NCBI RefSeq assembly: GCF_002368035.1
Contig: NZ_AP018222.1
Coordinates: forward strand, 3,651,534 to 3,715,533
DNA length: 64,000 bases
Source: Nostoc linckia NIES-25
Lineage (GTDB): Bacteria; Cyanobacteriota; Cyanobacteriia; Cyanobacteriales; Nostocaceae
Direction of reading: 5' to 3'
In this document: positions 10,780 to 19,579 of the stretch, piece after piece
Layout of the letters: each line of letters opens with the position of its first letter
Position numbering within the stretch: position 1 is the stretch's first letter
Translations under genes and position numbers: made by a program
The notes under the pieces: model-generated
The model's input: the letters and a program-made list of their open reading frames with translations, nothing else
Database searches by the model: none
What the model was told of the DNA's origin: nothing

Positions 10780-11601
10780 TTAATGAGACGAACGAAATAG
10801 ATGACTATGTTCGGGATGATATAAACGCGATCGCCCTGTGGCTGGCGACAGTGCAGGACTGATTATATAAAGTGTGGTGCGAATTAGATTTTCTTTATGA
10901 GTAGAATCTGCCATTTGATTGAGAGGCACAACCCTAATTTTTTCATCCGGCCATCCGACGCGAAAGCAGATTGCTACTGGGGTTTCGGCTGGGTAATGTT
11001 CGAGTAGTTTGGCTTGGGCATTTTCGACATGACGCGCACTCAAATATAGGCAGAGGCTAGCCTGATGTGCTGCTAGAGAAGCTAATTCTTCGGAGGCGGG
11101 GACTTCTGTACGTCCGCTGATGCGCGTCAAAATGATGGTTTGGACTAAACCAGGTACAGTTAATTCTGCTTTGAGTTTGGCAGCAGCAGCTTGAAAAGCG
11201 CTGATACCAGGTATGACTTCAAAAGGGACATTTGCCTGTGCTAGGAGGTGCATTTGTTCGTGGATAGCGCTGTAGAGACTGGGATCGCCTGAATGGAGAC
11301 GCACTAGAGATTTATGTTGCGATCGCACTTTTTCTACCATAATCGCCACAATCTCTTCCAAAGTTTGATTTGCAGTTCTGACGATCTCAGCATCTTTGCG
11401 GCAAATTTCTAAAATCTGTTCTGGAACTAAAGAATCAGCAAATAAAATTACATCAGCAACAGCCAATAATTTCTGCGCCTTCACCGTTAATAGATCGGGA
11501 TCTCCGGGGCCTGCTCCCACAATGTACACAGAAGGTTCTACAGCATATAATGTTTTTTTATTACTCACATTTTCTGTATATTTACTTTGAGAAGCACACA
11601 C
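10780..11601 (-). CDS. cobM: precorrin-4/cobalt-precorrin-4 C11-methyltransferase
   Basis: A tetrapyrrole methylase of about 273 residues that transfers a methyl group from SAM to C11 in cobalamin (or pseudocobalamin) synthesis. Family features are VYIVGAGPGDPDLLTVKA near the N-terminus, HSGDPSLYSAIHEQ in the middle and VIPGISAFQAAAAKL. The start is GTG at 11601. A second in-frame GTG eleven codons later is also possible because the first residues are not conserved. The gap upstream is too short and unlike a cobalamin riboswitch. No other cob gene is in the window. Confidence 0.92.
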   Translation of the reverse strand: MCASQSKYTENVSNKKTLYAVEPSVYIVGAGPGDPDLLTVKAQKLLAVADVILFADSLVPEQILEICRKDAEIVRTANQTLEEIVAIMVEKVRSQHKSLVRLHSGDPSLYSAIHEQMHLLAQANVPFEVIPGISAFQAAAAKLKAELTVPGLVQTIILTRISGRTEVPASEELASLAAHQASLCLYLSARHVENAQAKLLEHYPAETPVAICFRVGWPDEKIRVVPLNQMADSTHKENLIRTTLYIISPALSPATGRSRLYHPEHSHLFRSSH

Positions 11602-11639
11602 AGCAAAACCTCAAAAAATTTTTTTGTTATTTTCTCAGT

Positions 11640-11734
11640 ATCTTTCCGGATTTACCCTCTTTGCCTAGTAGAGAGTAATGGTAGATGCACCCTGGTTAAG
11701 CCCTAGAGAAAACTCTGGGGCATTTTTTATTTTT
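11640..11734 (+). ncRNA. candidate small RNA ending at an orphan terminator
   Basis: The terminator at 11700-11734 points to the plus strand, but both neighbours (cobM and lgt) and the next genes to the left are on the minus strand. No plus-strand coding frame leads into it. A short transcript of about 60-100 nt is therefore inferred. The 5' end is a guess: possible promoter elements (TTTACC, 17 bp, AGTAAT) are weak. I do not recognise an RNA family. Confidence 0.4.
11700..11734 (+). terminator. strong rho-independent terminator, plus strand
   Basis: The stem GCCCTAGAG/CTCTGGGGC (9 bp, one T-G pair) with loop AAAA is followed by ATTTTTTATTTTT. On the minus strand there is no T tract after the stem, so the direction is clear. 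Confidence 0.85.
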
Positions 11735-11775
11735 GGGCATAGGGTATTAGGTTAGGAAAACTCTTCCCCAGTCCC

Positions 11776-12651
11776 TCATCCCCTCATCTCTCCATTTCCC
11801 TTAGGACTAGGAATTACATCAGGCAAAGGGCGTTTGAGTAAGTAAAGCCAAGCTAATCCAAATAATCCCAATAGAATTCCCAGACAACTTACTACTTGTG
11901 CCATCCGCAGAGGCCCAAGCATCAAGCTATCAGTCCGAAATCCCTCAATCCACAGCCTTCCTAAGCTGTAGGCTGGCCAGTAGACTAGAAAAAGCGTGCC
12001 TACTTTCAGGCGTGGTTTGCCGGACAAAGACCGGAAAAACAACGTTATTAGCAGGGCAAACACCATTAAATCCCACAGAGATTCGTAGAGAAAGGTGGGA
12101 TGAAAGTAATCAAAATTAACATACTCTAGGGGACGACGTTCTGGCGGAATATATAGCTTCCAAGGTAAATCGGTAGGATCGCCGAAAGCTTCCGAGTTGA
12201 AAAAATTGCCCCAACGTCCGATCGCTTGCCCTAAAATCAGCGAAGGCGCGACTAAATCAGCTAGCTGCCAGAAAGAAACCTGCTTGAGTTTGGCAAAAAT
12301 TAATGCTGCCAAAACCCCACCGATAATCGCGCCGTGAATAGCAATACCTCCTTCCCAGATAGCAAAGATTTTTTCTGGAGTTGGGGCATATTTTGGCCAT
12401 TCAAAGAAAACGTAATATAGTCGTGCCCCCGGAATTGCACCAATTAACAACCAAAAGAACAAATCACTCAGCAACTCCGGATTAACATGACGCCGCTTTG
12501 CCAAATATTGGGAAAGCATGACGCCAATTAACACTGCTGTGGCAATCAACAAGCCATACCAGCGGATAGTCAATGGCCCTATTCTCAGCAGAATCGGCCC
12601 TGGGGAAGTAAATTGAAATGCCAACGGCAAGATCGAAAAATCCAGTGCCAT
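11776..12651 (-). CDS. lgt: prolipoprotein diacylglyceryl transferase
   Basis: A 291-residue polytopic membrane enzyme that transfers diacylglycerol from phosphatidylglycerol to the lipobox Cys of prolipoproteins, the first lipoprotein-maturation step. The Lgt signature GQAIGRWGNFFNSEAFG is complete, and the conserved regions IRWYGLLIA, GARLYYV and HPTFLYES are present. About seven membrane segments are visible. It is divergent from coaD with a 294-bp gap between them. Confidence 0.97.
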   Translation of the reverse strand: MALDFSILPLAFQFTSPGPILLRIGPLTIRWYGLLIATAVLIGVMLSQYLAKRRHVNPELLSDLFFWLLIGAIPGARLYYVFFEWPKYAPTPEKIFAIWEGGIAIHGAIIGGVLAALIFAKLKQVSFWQLADLVAPSLILGQAIGRWGNFFNSEAFGDPTDLPWKLYIPPERRPLEYVNFDYFHPTFLYESLWDLMVFALLITLFFRSLSGKPRLKVGTLFLVYWPAYSLGRLWIEGFRTDSLMLGPLRMAQVVSCLGILLGLFGLAWLYLLKRPLPDVIPSPKGNGEMRG

Positions 12652-12945
12652 GCAAAATTACCTAGAATTCGTTAACTAACCGCGCACTTTGTTAATAAGT
12701 ACGGAGTTTCTTAGGTCTGGAATACCAGACTAACCTTGAATCCTCTACAAGATTATTGTGAAGACACAGGCAGAAATCCAGCATCCATATTTAGGAGTCT
12801 AATTCCTAACGGCTAGTTGAGCATAACTTGTGCCACCAGAACAATTGGCTTTAGCATTATTGCTGAGAGTGCAAGATGATACATTTGAGTAAGTTACGCA
12901 ATACAGTTTCAATATAATCACCTAAATTAAGTTTGATATATCATT

Positions 12946-13497
12946 GTGATTGCGATTTATCCTGGCAGCTTTGACCCCATCACCTTAGGACATCTTGACC
13001 TCATCCAGCGGGGCAGTCGGCTGTTTGAGCGCGTAATTGTTGCTGTACTGCGGAACCCCAATAAAATGCCACTTTTTAGTGTTCAGCAACGGCTAGATCA
13101 GATCCGTCTTTCTACACAACATTTACCTAATGTAGAAGTAGACAGCTTTGATGGTCTGACCGTCAATTATGCCCAAATGCGACATGCACAAGTTTTGCTG
13201 CGAGGCTTACGGGCTGTGTCAGATTTTGAAGTGGAACTGCAAATGGCTCACACAAATAAAACTCTTTCTACCCAAATAGAAACAGTTTTTCTGGCAACCT
13301 CAAATGAGTATAGTTTTTTAAGTAGTAGTGTGGTAAAAGAGATTGCAAGGTTTGGTGGCTCTATCGATCATCTCGTTCCCCCACACATTGCCCTAGATAT
13401 ATACCAATGCTACAATCACAACTCCCCAATGTTGACCCCAATCTCAACGGAAGCAACCCCCCCCCTCAAGAGCATGTCGGCGGAGAGGGAAGCGTAG
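12946..13497 (+). CDS. coaD: phosphopantetheine adenylyltransferase
   Basis: The penultimate enzyme of coenzyme A synthesis, transferring AMP from ATP to 4'-phosphopantetheine. The start is GTG, giving MIAIYPGSFDPITLGHLDLI with the nucleotidyltransferase TxxGH motif. NYAQMRHAQVLLRGLR and the ATP-binding NEYSFLSSSVVKEIA follow. The core ends near residue 160; the last 23 residues (after DIYQCYN) are a low-complexity tail read through a run of nine C (13457-13465). That tail overlaps the next gene by 91 bases in another frame. Confidence 0.96.
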   Translation: MIAIYPGSFDPITLGHLDLIQRGSRLFERVIVAVLRNPNKMPLFSVQQRLDQIRLSTQHLPNVEVDSFDGLTVNYAQMRHAQVLLRGLRAVSDFEVELQMAHTNKTLSTQIETVFLATSNEYSFLSSSVVKEIARFGGSIDHLVPPHIALDIYQCYNHNSPMLTPISTEATPPLKSMSAEREA

Positions 13498-14075
13498 ATA
13501 TTCAGGAGGAACTCAACCGCCTAGAGGAAATGGTTCTCTCTAGTCTCCGGATTCCTCTGACAGGACGCACACTCATTGATGAAGAAAAGCTGCTAGATCA
13601 GCTTGACTACATTAGGCTTGCTTTGCCAGCGCTTTTTCAGGAAGCAGCAGTAATTCTGGAACAAAAGGAGGAAATTCTCCTAGAAGCAGAAGAATATGGG
13701 CAGCAAATAGTTGAAGCCGCCCAAGCAAAAAAAGCGCAAATTTTAGCTGAAAGCGATATTATTCAACAGGCAAAACAAGAAGCTGAACAAATTCGGCGGC
13801 AAGCGCAACAAGAGTGCGATGCAATCATGCAGGAAACCCTGGCTGAGATTGAGCGCAAGCGGTATGCTTGTCAGCAAGAGTTAGAGCAAATGCGACAAAC
13901 AGCGATCGCTCACGCTCAAGAAATTGAAGACGGCGCTGATGCATATGCCGATGGTGTCCTCGAAAATATTGAGCAGGATCTCAAAGAAATGTTGCGAATT
14001 ATCACCAACGGACGACAACAACTCCAAGTTGATAACCTGACGCAACGCCATTCACCTCCTGGTAATAAGAGATAG
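13407..14075 (+). CDS. DivIVA/ATP-synthase-b-like coiled-coil protein
   Basis: A 222-residue protein, mostly alpha-helical coiled coil (about residues 75-200), rich in Glu, Gln and Ala with repeats of the type QQAKQEAEQIRRQAQQE. It resembles cyanobacterial proteins often labelled ATP synthase subunit B-like or DivIVA-like, but has no membrane helix. Its role is unknown. The ATG at 13407 lies inside coaD. No in-frame start exists between it and the conserved segment IQEELNRLEEMVLSSLRIPL, so the long overlap appears real unless the C9 run is wrong. Translation is probably coupled to coaD. Confidence 0.75.
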   Translation: MLQSQLPNVDPNLNGSNPPPQEHVGGEGSVDIQEELNRLEEMVLSSLRIPLTGRTLIDEEKLLDQLDYIRLALPALFQEAAVILEQKEEILLEAEEYGQQIVEAAQAKKAQILAESDIIQQAKQEAEQIRRQAQQECDAIMQETLAEIERKRYACQQELEQMRQTAIAHAQEIEDGADAYADGVLENIEQDLKEMLRIITNGRQQLQVDNLTQRHSPPGNKR

Positions 14076-14219
14076 AGGTTCTGAGAAAATGGGCAAGAAT
14101 TGTCAGTTGGGTTTTGCGATCGCTTAACCCAACAATTCTTATCAAATAAATCTTTTAAATTCGATATTATCTAGTAAAATATCGACTAAATCAACTGAGA
14201 TTTTAAAATAAAATAGCCT

Positions 14220-14336
14220 ACATAATAACAATTCAAAATTCAAAATTAAAGACAGTTGGAGTTGGGGAGACTAGGGGAATAATTCTTAATTCTTAATTCT
14301 TAACTCCTAACTCCTAACTCCTAACTTTTAACTCAA
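14220..14336. repeat. 7-base tandem repeats (STRR) between convergent genes
   Basis: CAATTCAAAATTCAAAATT at 14229-14247 is followed by AATTCTT and AACTCCT units at 14281-14333, in clean 7-bp steps. Such short tandemly repeated repetitive sequences are typical of heterocystous cyanobacteria. There is no gene in the gap 14076-14337. Confidence 0.85.
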
Positions 14337-14337
14337 G

Positions 14338-14943
14338 TTATTTTTGAGATGAGGAAGATGAACCACTACTTTCTCTGGGGTATGGAGAATCAACAAAACC
14401 CAATTCAAACAATTGTTTATAGGCTTTCTTGCCTAAATCCCGCGTTGGGTTTTGACTTTTAATTATTTGAACCAACAATGGCACCGCTAATTCTGGCTGA
14501 TTTTGTGCCCGATGCACCAATGCTAGTTGAAAGGTTGCCTCATCTCGTTTTTGAGCTGTTAATAAAGCTTTTTGGCGCTGAGAATCGGAAACTCTATTGT
14601 CAATTCCGGAGAAACTAGAGTTTAAGTCTTGATAAAAATTAGATAGTTGATTGAAAACCTGACGTGCTTCTTGGAGTTTCTTGGCAGCTAAAGTGTAGTT
14701 TTGAGCAGAAACGGCTTGTTCTGCATCTTTCATTAAGCGATCGCCACCTTCAATGCTCAAAAGGCTATTATTTTGAGTTACTGGACGGAGGTTATTAGGA
14801 GCGTTGGGATCGATGGGTTGTGGTTGGCTATTAGTGCCTGGTAACTGTGATACCTGAGCATTCACAGGTGATAGCAAGCTGAGGACTGCTAAGACTGATA
14901 AAAAACCACGGTGCATCAAAGTAACAGCGGCAGCAGTGTTCAT
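14338..14943 (-). CDS. exported protein with TPR-like helical domain
   Basis: A 201-residue protein with a clear signal peptide: basic start, hydrophobic stretch FLSVLAVLSLLSPVNA, and a probable cleavage after NAQ or NA near residue 30. A Pro/Asn-rich linker follows, then a helical region (about 70-180) with TPR-like elements such as AEQAVSAQNYTLAAKKLQEARQ. The Ser-rich tail SSGSSSSSQK ends the protein. It is presumably periplasmic or thylakoid-luminal. I cannot assign a function. Confidence 0.75.
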   Translation of the reverse strand: MNTAAAVTLMHRGFLSVLAVLSLLSPVNAQVSQLPGTNSQPQPIDPNAPNNLRPVTQNNSLLSIEGGDRLMKDAEQAVSAQNYTLAAKKLQEARQVFNQLSNFYQDLNSSFSGIDNRVSDSQRQKALLTAQKRDEATFQLALVHRAQNQPELAVPLLVQIIKSQNPTRDLGKKAYKQLFELGFVDSPYPRESSGSSSSSQK

Positions 14944-15460
14944 GGGGTCAATTAGTGCAACAACTATATAGAAAAGTTATGGATACTTGGGGTATCTTAA
15001 CTCTGTTTTGGTCTTAGGCAAACCAAAGCCACATAACTAAGTTTCTCAGATTTAGACTAAAAATTCTTTGAATATAGTTCCCATTACCCCTGTATAATTT
15101 TCATCATTGACTAATTTTGTATTTTGTCGTCAATAATTAGTTATTTGCTCAAAAACTGCCAATTTGGCTCAATCTTCCCTCAATGGAGGCTAATCTATAC
15201 ATATACCTCCTCAAAAGGTTGCAAAATATAGCAGGGGACTGGGGACTGGTGACTGGTGACTGGGCGAAAAGTCTTTTTGTGTCTAAGTTTTATCATCTGT
15301 TGATGTCCTAACCACCAAGGCTTGTGCTATATTACTGGTTTTTTTGTGGTTGATGCAGGCTAAATGTAGCAGCTACTAATTAGTGCCAAATCTTAAAACG
15401 GCTAATTGCTCAGTTATGGCATTTTTTCGGCGATCGGCTCTCTTGAGACCCCTGACAGGA
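14944..15460. other. intergenic gap, 517 bp
   Basis: It contains 7-base GGGACTG/GTGACTG tandem units at about 15234-15262 but no plausible gene. It separates two minus-strand genes, so it should carry the promoter of the exported protein and the 3' end of the plsC transcript. Confidence 0.55.
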
Positions 15461-16216
15461 TCAAGAATTGGTAATTTCTGCAAATGTATGATTGGTAATT
15501 TCTGTTTCTTGATGGCTTAATTGTTGGAGTGCCTTTGCTAAATCACTTGTGAGATTTTTAGCATCTTGTTTTATGGAGCCACGTATGTAATCCTTAACTC
15601 TCATTGGACAGCCAATGTGAATTGTCACATCTGTACCCCAATTAGGGTATGGTTGACTGTAATTAATGCTTACAGGTATAATTTTTACTCCCAGCGCGGA
15701 ATCACAAGATTCAGCACTCAAAGCCAGACGTGCAATTCCGGGCTTCAAAGGAGCTTGAGCATGACGGTAAATGTTACCTTCTGGAAAAATCACTAAGGCT
15801 TTTCGCTGTTTGAGCAGCTCAACTCCATGCCGTAGGCTGCGAATTGACGGCTGTCGAGTATTTACGGGAAAACCCCCCAAACGTCGCACAAACCAGCCTT
15901 GCAACCCTTGACATTCATCACTAGTGACCATGAACCGCAGGTCTTTCGCTGTCATGCAATCAGCAACGGCGTAGGGTATTAGCAATCCATCCCAACGTGC
16001 TCTATGGGTAGGAGCGAAGATAACAGGCCCAGTTGTAGGGATATTTTTTTGTCCGGTTATTCTAATTCGCCCAAAGAATAATGGTAATAGGCAGTGACGA
16101 CCGATTAGATGCGCTAGAGGGCTTAACCAAGGAGAAACCCTTGAGGTAGTATCATCTACTTGAGTATTTGCTGGTGTTTGCTGGCAAGTGTCGAATAAAG
16201 AGTAAAATTCCATCAT
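15461..16216 (-). CDS. plsC: 1-acyl-sn-glycerol-3-phosphate acyltransferase (PlsC family)
   Basis: A 251-residue membrane-associated acyltransferase expected to make phosphatidic acid from lysophosphatidic acid. The catalytic motif HRARWD (HX4D) and the substrate-binding FPEGNIYR are present, with GGFPVNTRQ between them. The N-terminal 35 residues are poorly conserved. ATG at 16213 is an equally good start. The family contains several paralogues with different acyl-acceptor use, so the exact substrate is inferred. Confidence 0.85.
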   Translation of the reverse strand: MMEFYSLFDTCQQTPANTQVDDTTSRVSPWLSPLAHLIGRHCLLPLFFGRIRITGQKNIPTTGPVIFAPTHRARWDGLLIPYAVADCMTAKDLRFMVTSDECQGLQGWFVRRLGGFPVNTRQPSIRSLRHGVELLKQRKALVIFPEGNIYRHAQAPLKPGIARLALSAESCDSALGVKIIPVSINYSQPYPNWGTDVTIHIGCPMRVKDYIRGSIKQDAKNLTSDLAKALQQLSHQETEITNHTFAEITNS

Positions 16217-16328
16217 GATGGAGACAGCTGATTGACGGATAAAATTTAACGAAAAGCCTGATTAGTTACACCGTAGATTCTCTTGCATGACTTGTGTCGT
16301 GCTGGATGGACAGTTTTACCTCTGTCTG

Positions 16329-16814
16329 TTACTTCCTCTTAGGTCGCTTAGTCACAAACCAAGACTGTAATTGTTGGCGACAAGCCGATTCTAGAATGCC
16401 TCCGATTACCTGCAAGCGGTGATTAGAAGCACTACTATCGGGTATGTTAATAACTGTACGTATTGCGCCAGTTTTTGTATCGTCCACCCCATATACGAGC
16501 AGTCCTAGACGCGCTTGGACGATCGCACCTGCACACATTGGGCAAGGTTCCAAAGTTACGTACAGAGTACATTCATTCAGATGCCAATTTTGTAAAGTTG
16601 TGGCGGCTTTCTTGAGAGCAAGAATTTCCGCATGAGCTGTGGGATCTTTGTCGCGTTCTTTTCTGTTCTCTCCTTCCGCAAGTAAGTTTCCAGTTGAATC
16701 GATGATAACAGCACCTACGGGTACTTCACCTGCGTCAGCTGCTGCTTGTGCTAATTTTAAGGCACGACTCATCCATTGTTGATGTATAAGATAATCACCA
16801 TATTTATTCAGCAT
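16329..16814 (-). CDS. tadA: tRNA adenosine-34 deaminase
   Basis: A 161-residue zinc deaminase that converts wobble A34 of tRNA-Arg(ACG) to inosine. The zinc ligands H61 (in HAEI, with catalytic E63), C91 and C94 (in EPCPMCAGA) are in place. The spacing and size match TadA, not a cytidine or guanine deaminase. It lies about 110 bp upstream of plsC on the same strand. Confidence 0.92.
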   Translation of the reverse strand: MLNKYGDYLIHQQWMSRALKLAQAAADAGEVPVGAVIIDSTGNLLAEGENRKERDKDPTAHAEILALKKAATTLQNWHLNECTLYVTLEPCPMCAGAIVQARLGLLVYGVDDTKTGAIRTVINIPDSSASNHRLQVIGGILESACRQQLQSWFVTKRPKRK

Positions 16815-16867
16815 CCTGTAAGTAGTATAAAATTTTCATCAAATTTTTACAATTTAATAAATTTGGG

Positions 16868-16956
16868 CATTGGGCATGGAGATGCGGTTCGACTTCTCTA
16901 CGAGACGCTACGCGTAGCTTGCTTCCCCGAAGGGGTACGCTCACCGACCGACAGAT
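16868..16956. repeat. dispersed GC-rich repeat (CTTCTCTACGAGACGCTACGC type)
   Basis: TTCTCTACGAGACGCTACGC is followed by CTTCCCCGAAGGGG, which can form a small hairpin. Related sequence occurs at 21394-21515. It lies between tadA and grxC and is not coding. Confidence 0.65.
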
Positions 16957-16975
16957 GAGGGAGATGGGGAGGCTC

Positions 16976-17069
16976 TTGAGGCAGGAAAAAAGGTTAAAGC
17001 GAAAACGAATAAATTTAATCTTTCCCCTTTTCCCCTTACCCCTTTCCCTTTCCCATGCCCTGTTTGCCC
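16976..17069. repeat. dispersed G/A-rich then T/C-rich repeat (copy 1)
   Basis: Shared layout: AGGCAGG, purine-rich AAAGGTTAAAG, the centre AATAAATTTAATCTTTCCC, then CCTTACCCCTTTCCC and often TGTTTGCCCA. Other copies are at 24507, 35967, 37190, 44955 and, inverted, 46665. It lies downstream of grxC. Confidence 0.8.
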
Positions 17070-17074
17070 AATTA

Positions 17075-17380
17075 CTATTGAGCTAACAAAGGATCGAGTT
17101 GACTTTGTGTATCTAGTTGATAAAGATCGTCGCAACCACCAATGTGTTGGTTATTGATAAAAATTTGTGGTACAGTGCGGCGTCCGTTAGCGCGTTCTGC
17201 CATTTTTGCTCTAGCTGCTTCATCACCGTCGATTTTATACTCGGTAAAGTTTACACCTTTCCACCACAGCAGCATCTTGGCGCGAATGCAGTAAGGACAA
17301 GTTTGCCATGTGTAAATTTCGACGTTGGCTTTAACTCGCTCTGGATGGCGATTCAAAAGGGGATTTAGAAAGTCCAGCAT
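17075..17380 (-). CDS. grxC: glutaredoxin 3
   Basis: A 101-residue thiol oxidoreductase with active site TCPYC (C28, C31). The glutathione-binding cis-Pro segment is RRTVPQIFINNQHIGGCDDL. It reduces disulfides and glutathione mixed disulfides. The N-terminus is about 18 residues longer than the minimal glutaredoxin fold; an internal start is possible but less well placed. Confidence 0.95.
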   Translation of the reverse strand: MLDFLNPLLNRHPERVKANVEIYTWQTCPYCIRAKMLLWWKGVNFTEYKIDGDEAARAKMAERANGRRTVPQIFINNQHIGGCDDLYQLDTQSQLDPLLAQ

Positions 17381-17435
17381 ATTTTTAAAGCAAGGTTTTA
17401 ACTATGTTTCTAGCCTAGATCGTTCCTGACATTAT

Positions 17436-18008
17436 TTACCGCATCGGTATTGGAACCCACTTTTGGAAACTTTCTAAATGACTCCAGTAAGCCAAATATC
17501 CTGTAAGTGCCCAAATTAAAGCGGCTACTATTAATACGGCAACACCAATTAGCCGCCAAGTTCGGTTGGTTTTCCAATAGAGAGTAGGCGCGGCAAATAT
17601 ACCACCTAATCCTGTTAAGATAAAACCGATTCCTGAGAGTAACGGTTGTTTTGTCATATTTAAGTTGATAATTCGGATACCAATGACGATCGCCACTAAA
17701 CCAGCAAAAAAACCGTAAACTGCGATCGTGAATAAATCCCAACCTACAGACAGAGCAATTGCCGCAGCAACGAACAAAATCCCAAATAAAACACTTGTTT
17801 CACCGAAAGCAATGTTAAAGCTACCAGGAACCGGCCAGGTGAAATTCATGTGTAAACCAGTTGTTAAGGCGATCGCACCTACGATCCCAAAACCGGGAAT
17901 CCACTGTTTCTGATGTGAGCTATCTAACCCACGATATACATAGTCAGCTAATAGAAATAAGCCAGCTACCATGTTGATTAACATGAGTGTGATGTAGTCG
18001 ATAAACAC
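17436..18008 (-). CDS. DUF981-type integral membrane protein
   Basis: A 190-residue protein with about six hydrophobic helices, beginning MFIDYITLMLINMVAGLFLL. The sequence looks like the DUF981 family of cyanobacterial and actinobacterial membrane proteins, function unknown. HMNFTWPVPGSFNIAFGE between helices is a conserved-looking loop. It lies 55 bp upstream of grxC on the same strand, so co-transcription is possible. Confidence 0.8.
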   Translation of the reverse strand: MFIDYITLMLINMVAGLFLLADYVYRGLDSSHQKQWIPGFGIVGAIALTTGLHMNFTWPVPGSFNIAFGETSVLFGILFVAAAIALSVGWDLFTIAVYGFFAGLVAIVIGIRIINLNMTKQPLLSGIGFILTGLGGIFAAPTLYWKTNRTWRLIGVAVLIVAALIWALTGYLAYWSHLESFQKWVPIPMR

Positions 18009-18323
18009 GATTCACCTCTGAATGCTTTTCTGGGTTGATATGAATTATCCCAAGTTAAACCGTTATATTTCTAGATATCTAAAACCACAGATAAAGACAG
18101 ATTAACATTTACCTTACAAATTTGAAGTATTAATCCTCACAAGTACATGGTTAAAATGAAGGTGAGGGTGTCTAAAAATTATTGACACTATTGTCAATAA
18201 ACTGCCATTTGACACTTCGTTAACATTTGTAATGGAAATTTGGTAACCGCCCTTTGGTAGACTTAAAGACTGAAATAGCCAGATAAAGTAACGCAAATTC
18301 AAGCAGTTGAGAGGGCAGACTCT

Positions 18324-19361
18324 GTGGAAAATACACTTGGGTTAGAGATTATTGAGGTAGTAGAGCAAGCAGCGATCGCATCCGCCAAGTGGATGGGCAA
18401 AGGTGAAAAGAACACTGCTGACCAGGTGGCTGTGGAAGCGATGCGGGAACGGATGAATAAAATCTACATGCGCGGTCGCATCGTTATCGGCGAAGGCGAA
18501 CGCGATGATGCTCCTATGCTTTACATCGGAGAAGAAGTAGGTATCTGTACCCAACCAGATGCTAAAGATTTCTGTAACCCAGATGAACTAATTGAAATTG
18601 ACATCGCTGTTGACCCCTGTGAAGGTACGAACTTGGTAGCATACGGACAACCTGGTTCAATGGCTGTGTTGGCAATTTCTGAAAAGGGTGGATTATTTGC
18701 TGCTCCTGACTTTTACATGAAGAAATTAGCAGCACCCCCGGCAGCTAAGGGAAAGGTAGACATCAACAAGTCAGCAACGGAAAACCTCAAGATTCTTGCT
18801 GAGTGTTTAGAGCGCTCCATTGAAGAACTTGTAATCGTGGTAATGAAGCGCGATCGCCACAATGATTTAATTAAAGAAATCCGTGAGGCTGGAGCGAGAG
18901 TGCAACTGATTTCTGATGGTGATGTGGGTGCAGCAATATCCTGCGGTTTTGCTGGAACCAATATCCACGGTCTCATGGGTATCGGTGCGGCTCCTGAAGG
19001 TGTAATCTCGGCAGCTGCGATGCGTGCTCTGGGCGGACACTTCCAAGGCCAATTGATCTACGATCCAGAAATAGTGAAAACAGGTCTGATTGGAGAAAGC
19101 AAAGAAGCCAACCTCGATCGCTTGAAGTCAATGGGTATCAATGACCCGGATAAGGTCTATGATGCTCACGAACTCGCATCTGGTGAAACTGTTCTGTTTG
19201 CTGCTAGCGGAATTACCAGTGGTAATCTCATGCAAGGTGTACGTTTCTTCAAGGGTGGAGCAAGAACTCAAAGCTTGGTAATTTCTAACCAGTCGAAAAC
19301 TGCTCGATTTGTTGATACAATCCACATGTTTGGCGAACCGAAGACTCTCCAACTGTACTAA
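18324..19361 (+). CDS. glpX: fructose-1,6-/sedoheptulose-1,7-bisphosphatase (class II, GlpX type)
   Basis: The Calvin-cycle bisphosphatase of cyanobacteria, 345 residues, removing the C1 phosphate from fructose- and sedoheptulose-bisphosphate. It starts at GTG 18324 (VENTLGLEIIEVVEQAAIA). Metal-binding and catalytic segments include GEGERDDAPMLYIGE, DIAVDPCEGTN and ISDGDVGAAISC, all typical. An independent promoter is expected in the 315-bp region upstream, which is divergent from the DUF981 gene. No CP12 or other Calvin gene is adjacent. Confidence 0.97.
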   Translation: MENTLGLEIIEVVEQAAIASAKWMGKGEKNTADQVAVEAMRERMNKIYMRGRIVIGEGERDDAPMLYIGEEVGICTQPDAKDFCNPDELIEIDIAVDPCEGTNLVAYGQPGSMAVLAISEKGGLFAAPDFYMKKLAAPPAAKGKVDINKSATENLKILAECLERSIEELVIVVMKRDRHNDLIKEIREAGARVQLISDGDVGAAISCGFAGTNIHGLMGIGAAPEGVISAAAMRALGGHFQGQLIYDPEIVKTGLIGESKEANLDRLKSMGINDPDKVYDAHELASGETVLFAASGITSGNLMQGVRFFKGGARTQSLVISNQSKTARFVDTIHMFGEPKTLQLY

Positions 19362-19480
19362 TTCTTGGGGAATGGGGAATAGTAATACTAAGGGCGAAGC
19401 ATAGAAACTGAAACATATTCACACAAATGCTTCAACCATAAAGTAGTTAGTAGTTAGTAGTTAGCGATCGATATTTTGTT

Positions 19481-19508
19481 TGTTGCTTGGTAATTTTTCC
19501 AAGCAACA
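19481..19508. other. perfect hairpin between glpX and hemA
   Basis: TGTTGCTTGG pairs with CCAAGCAACA around the loop TAATTTTT, a 10-bp perfect stem. No T tract follows on either strand, so a terminator role is uncertain. TTAGTAG heptads precede it. Confidence 0.5.
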
Positions 19509-19579
19509 ACCTTCAACTCCCCATTCCCTATTCTCAATGCCTTATTGCCAACTACCAATTAGTAATTACGATTTAGCAA

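Noticed and set aside
11602..11775. Possible cobalamin riboswitch upstream of cobM
   Set aside because: The gap is short, lacks the conserved B12-box-like sequence, and the visible hairpin is oriented on the other strand.
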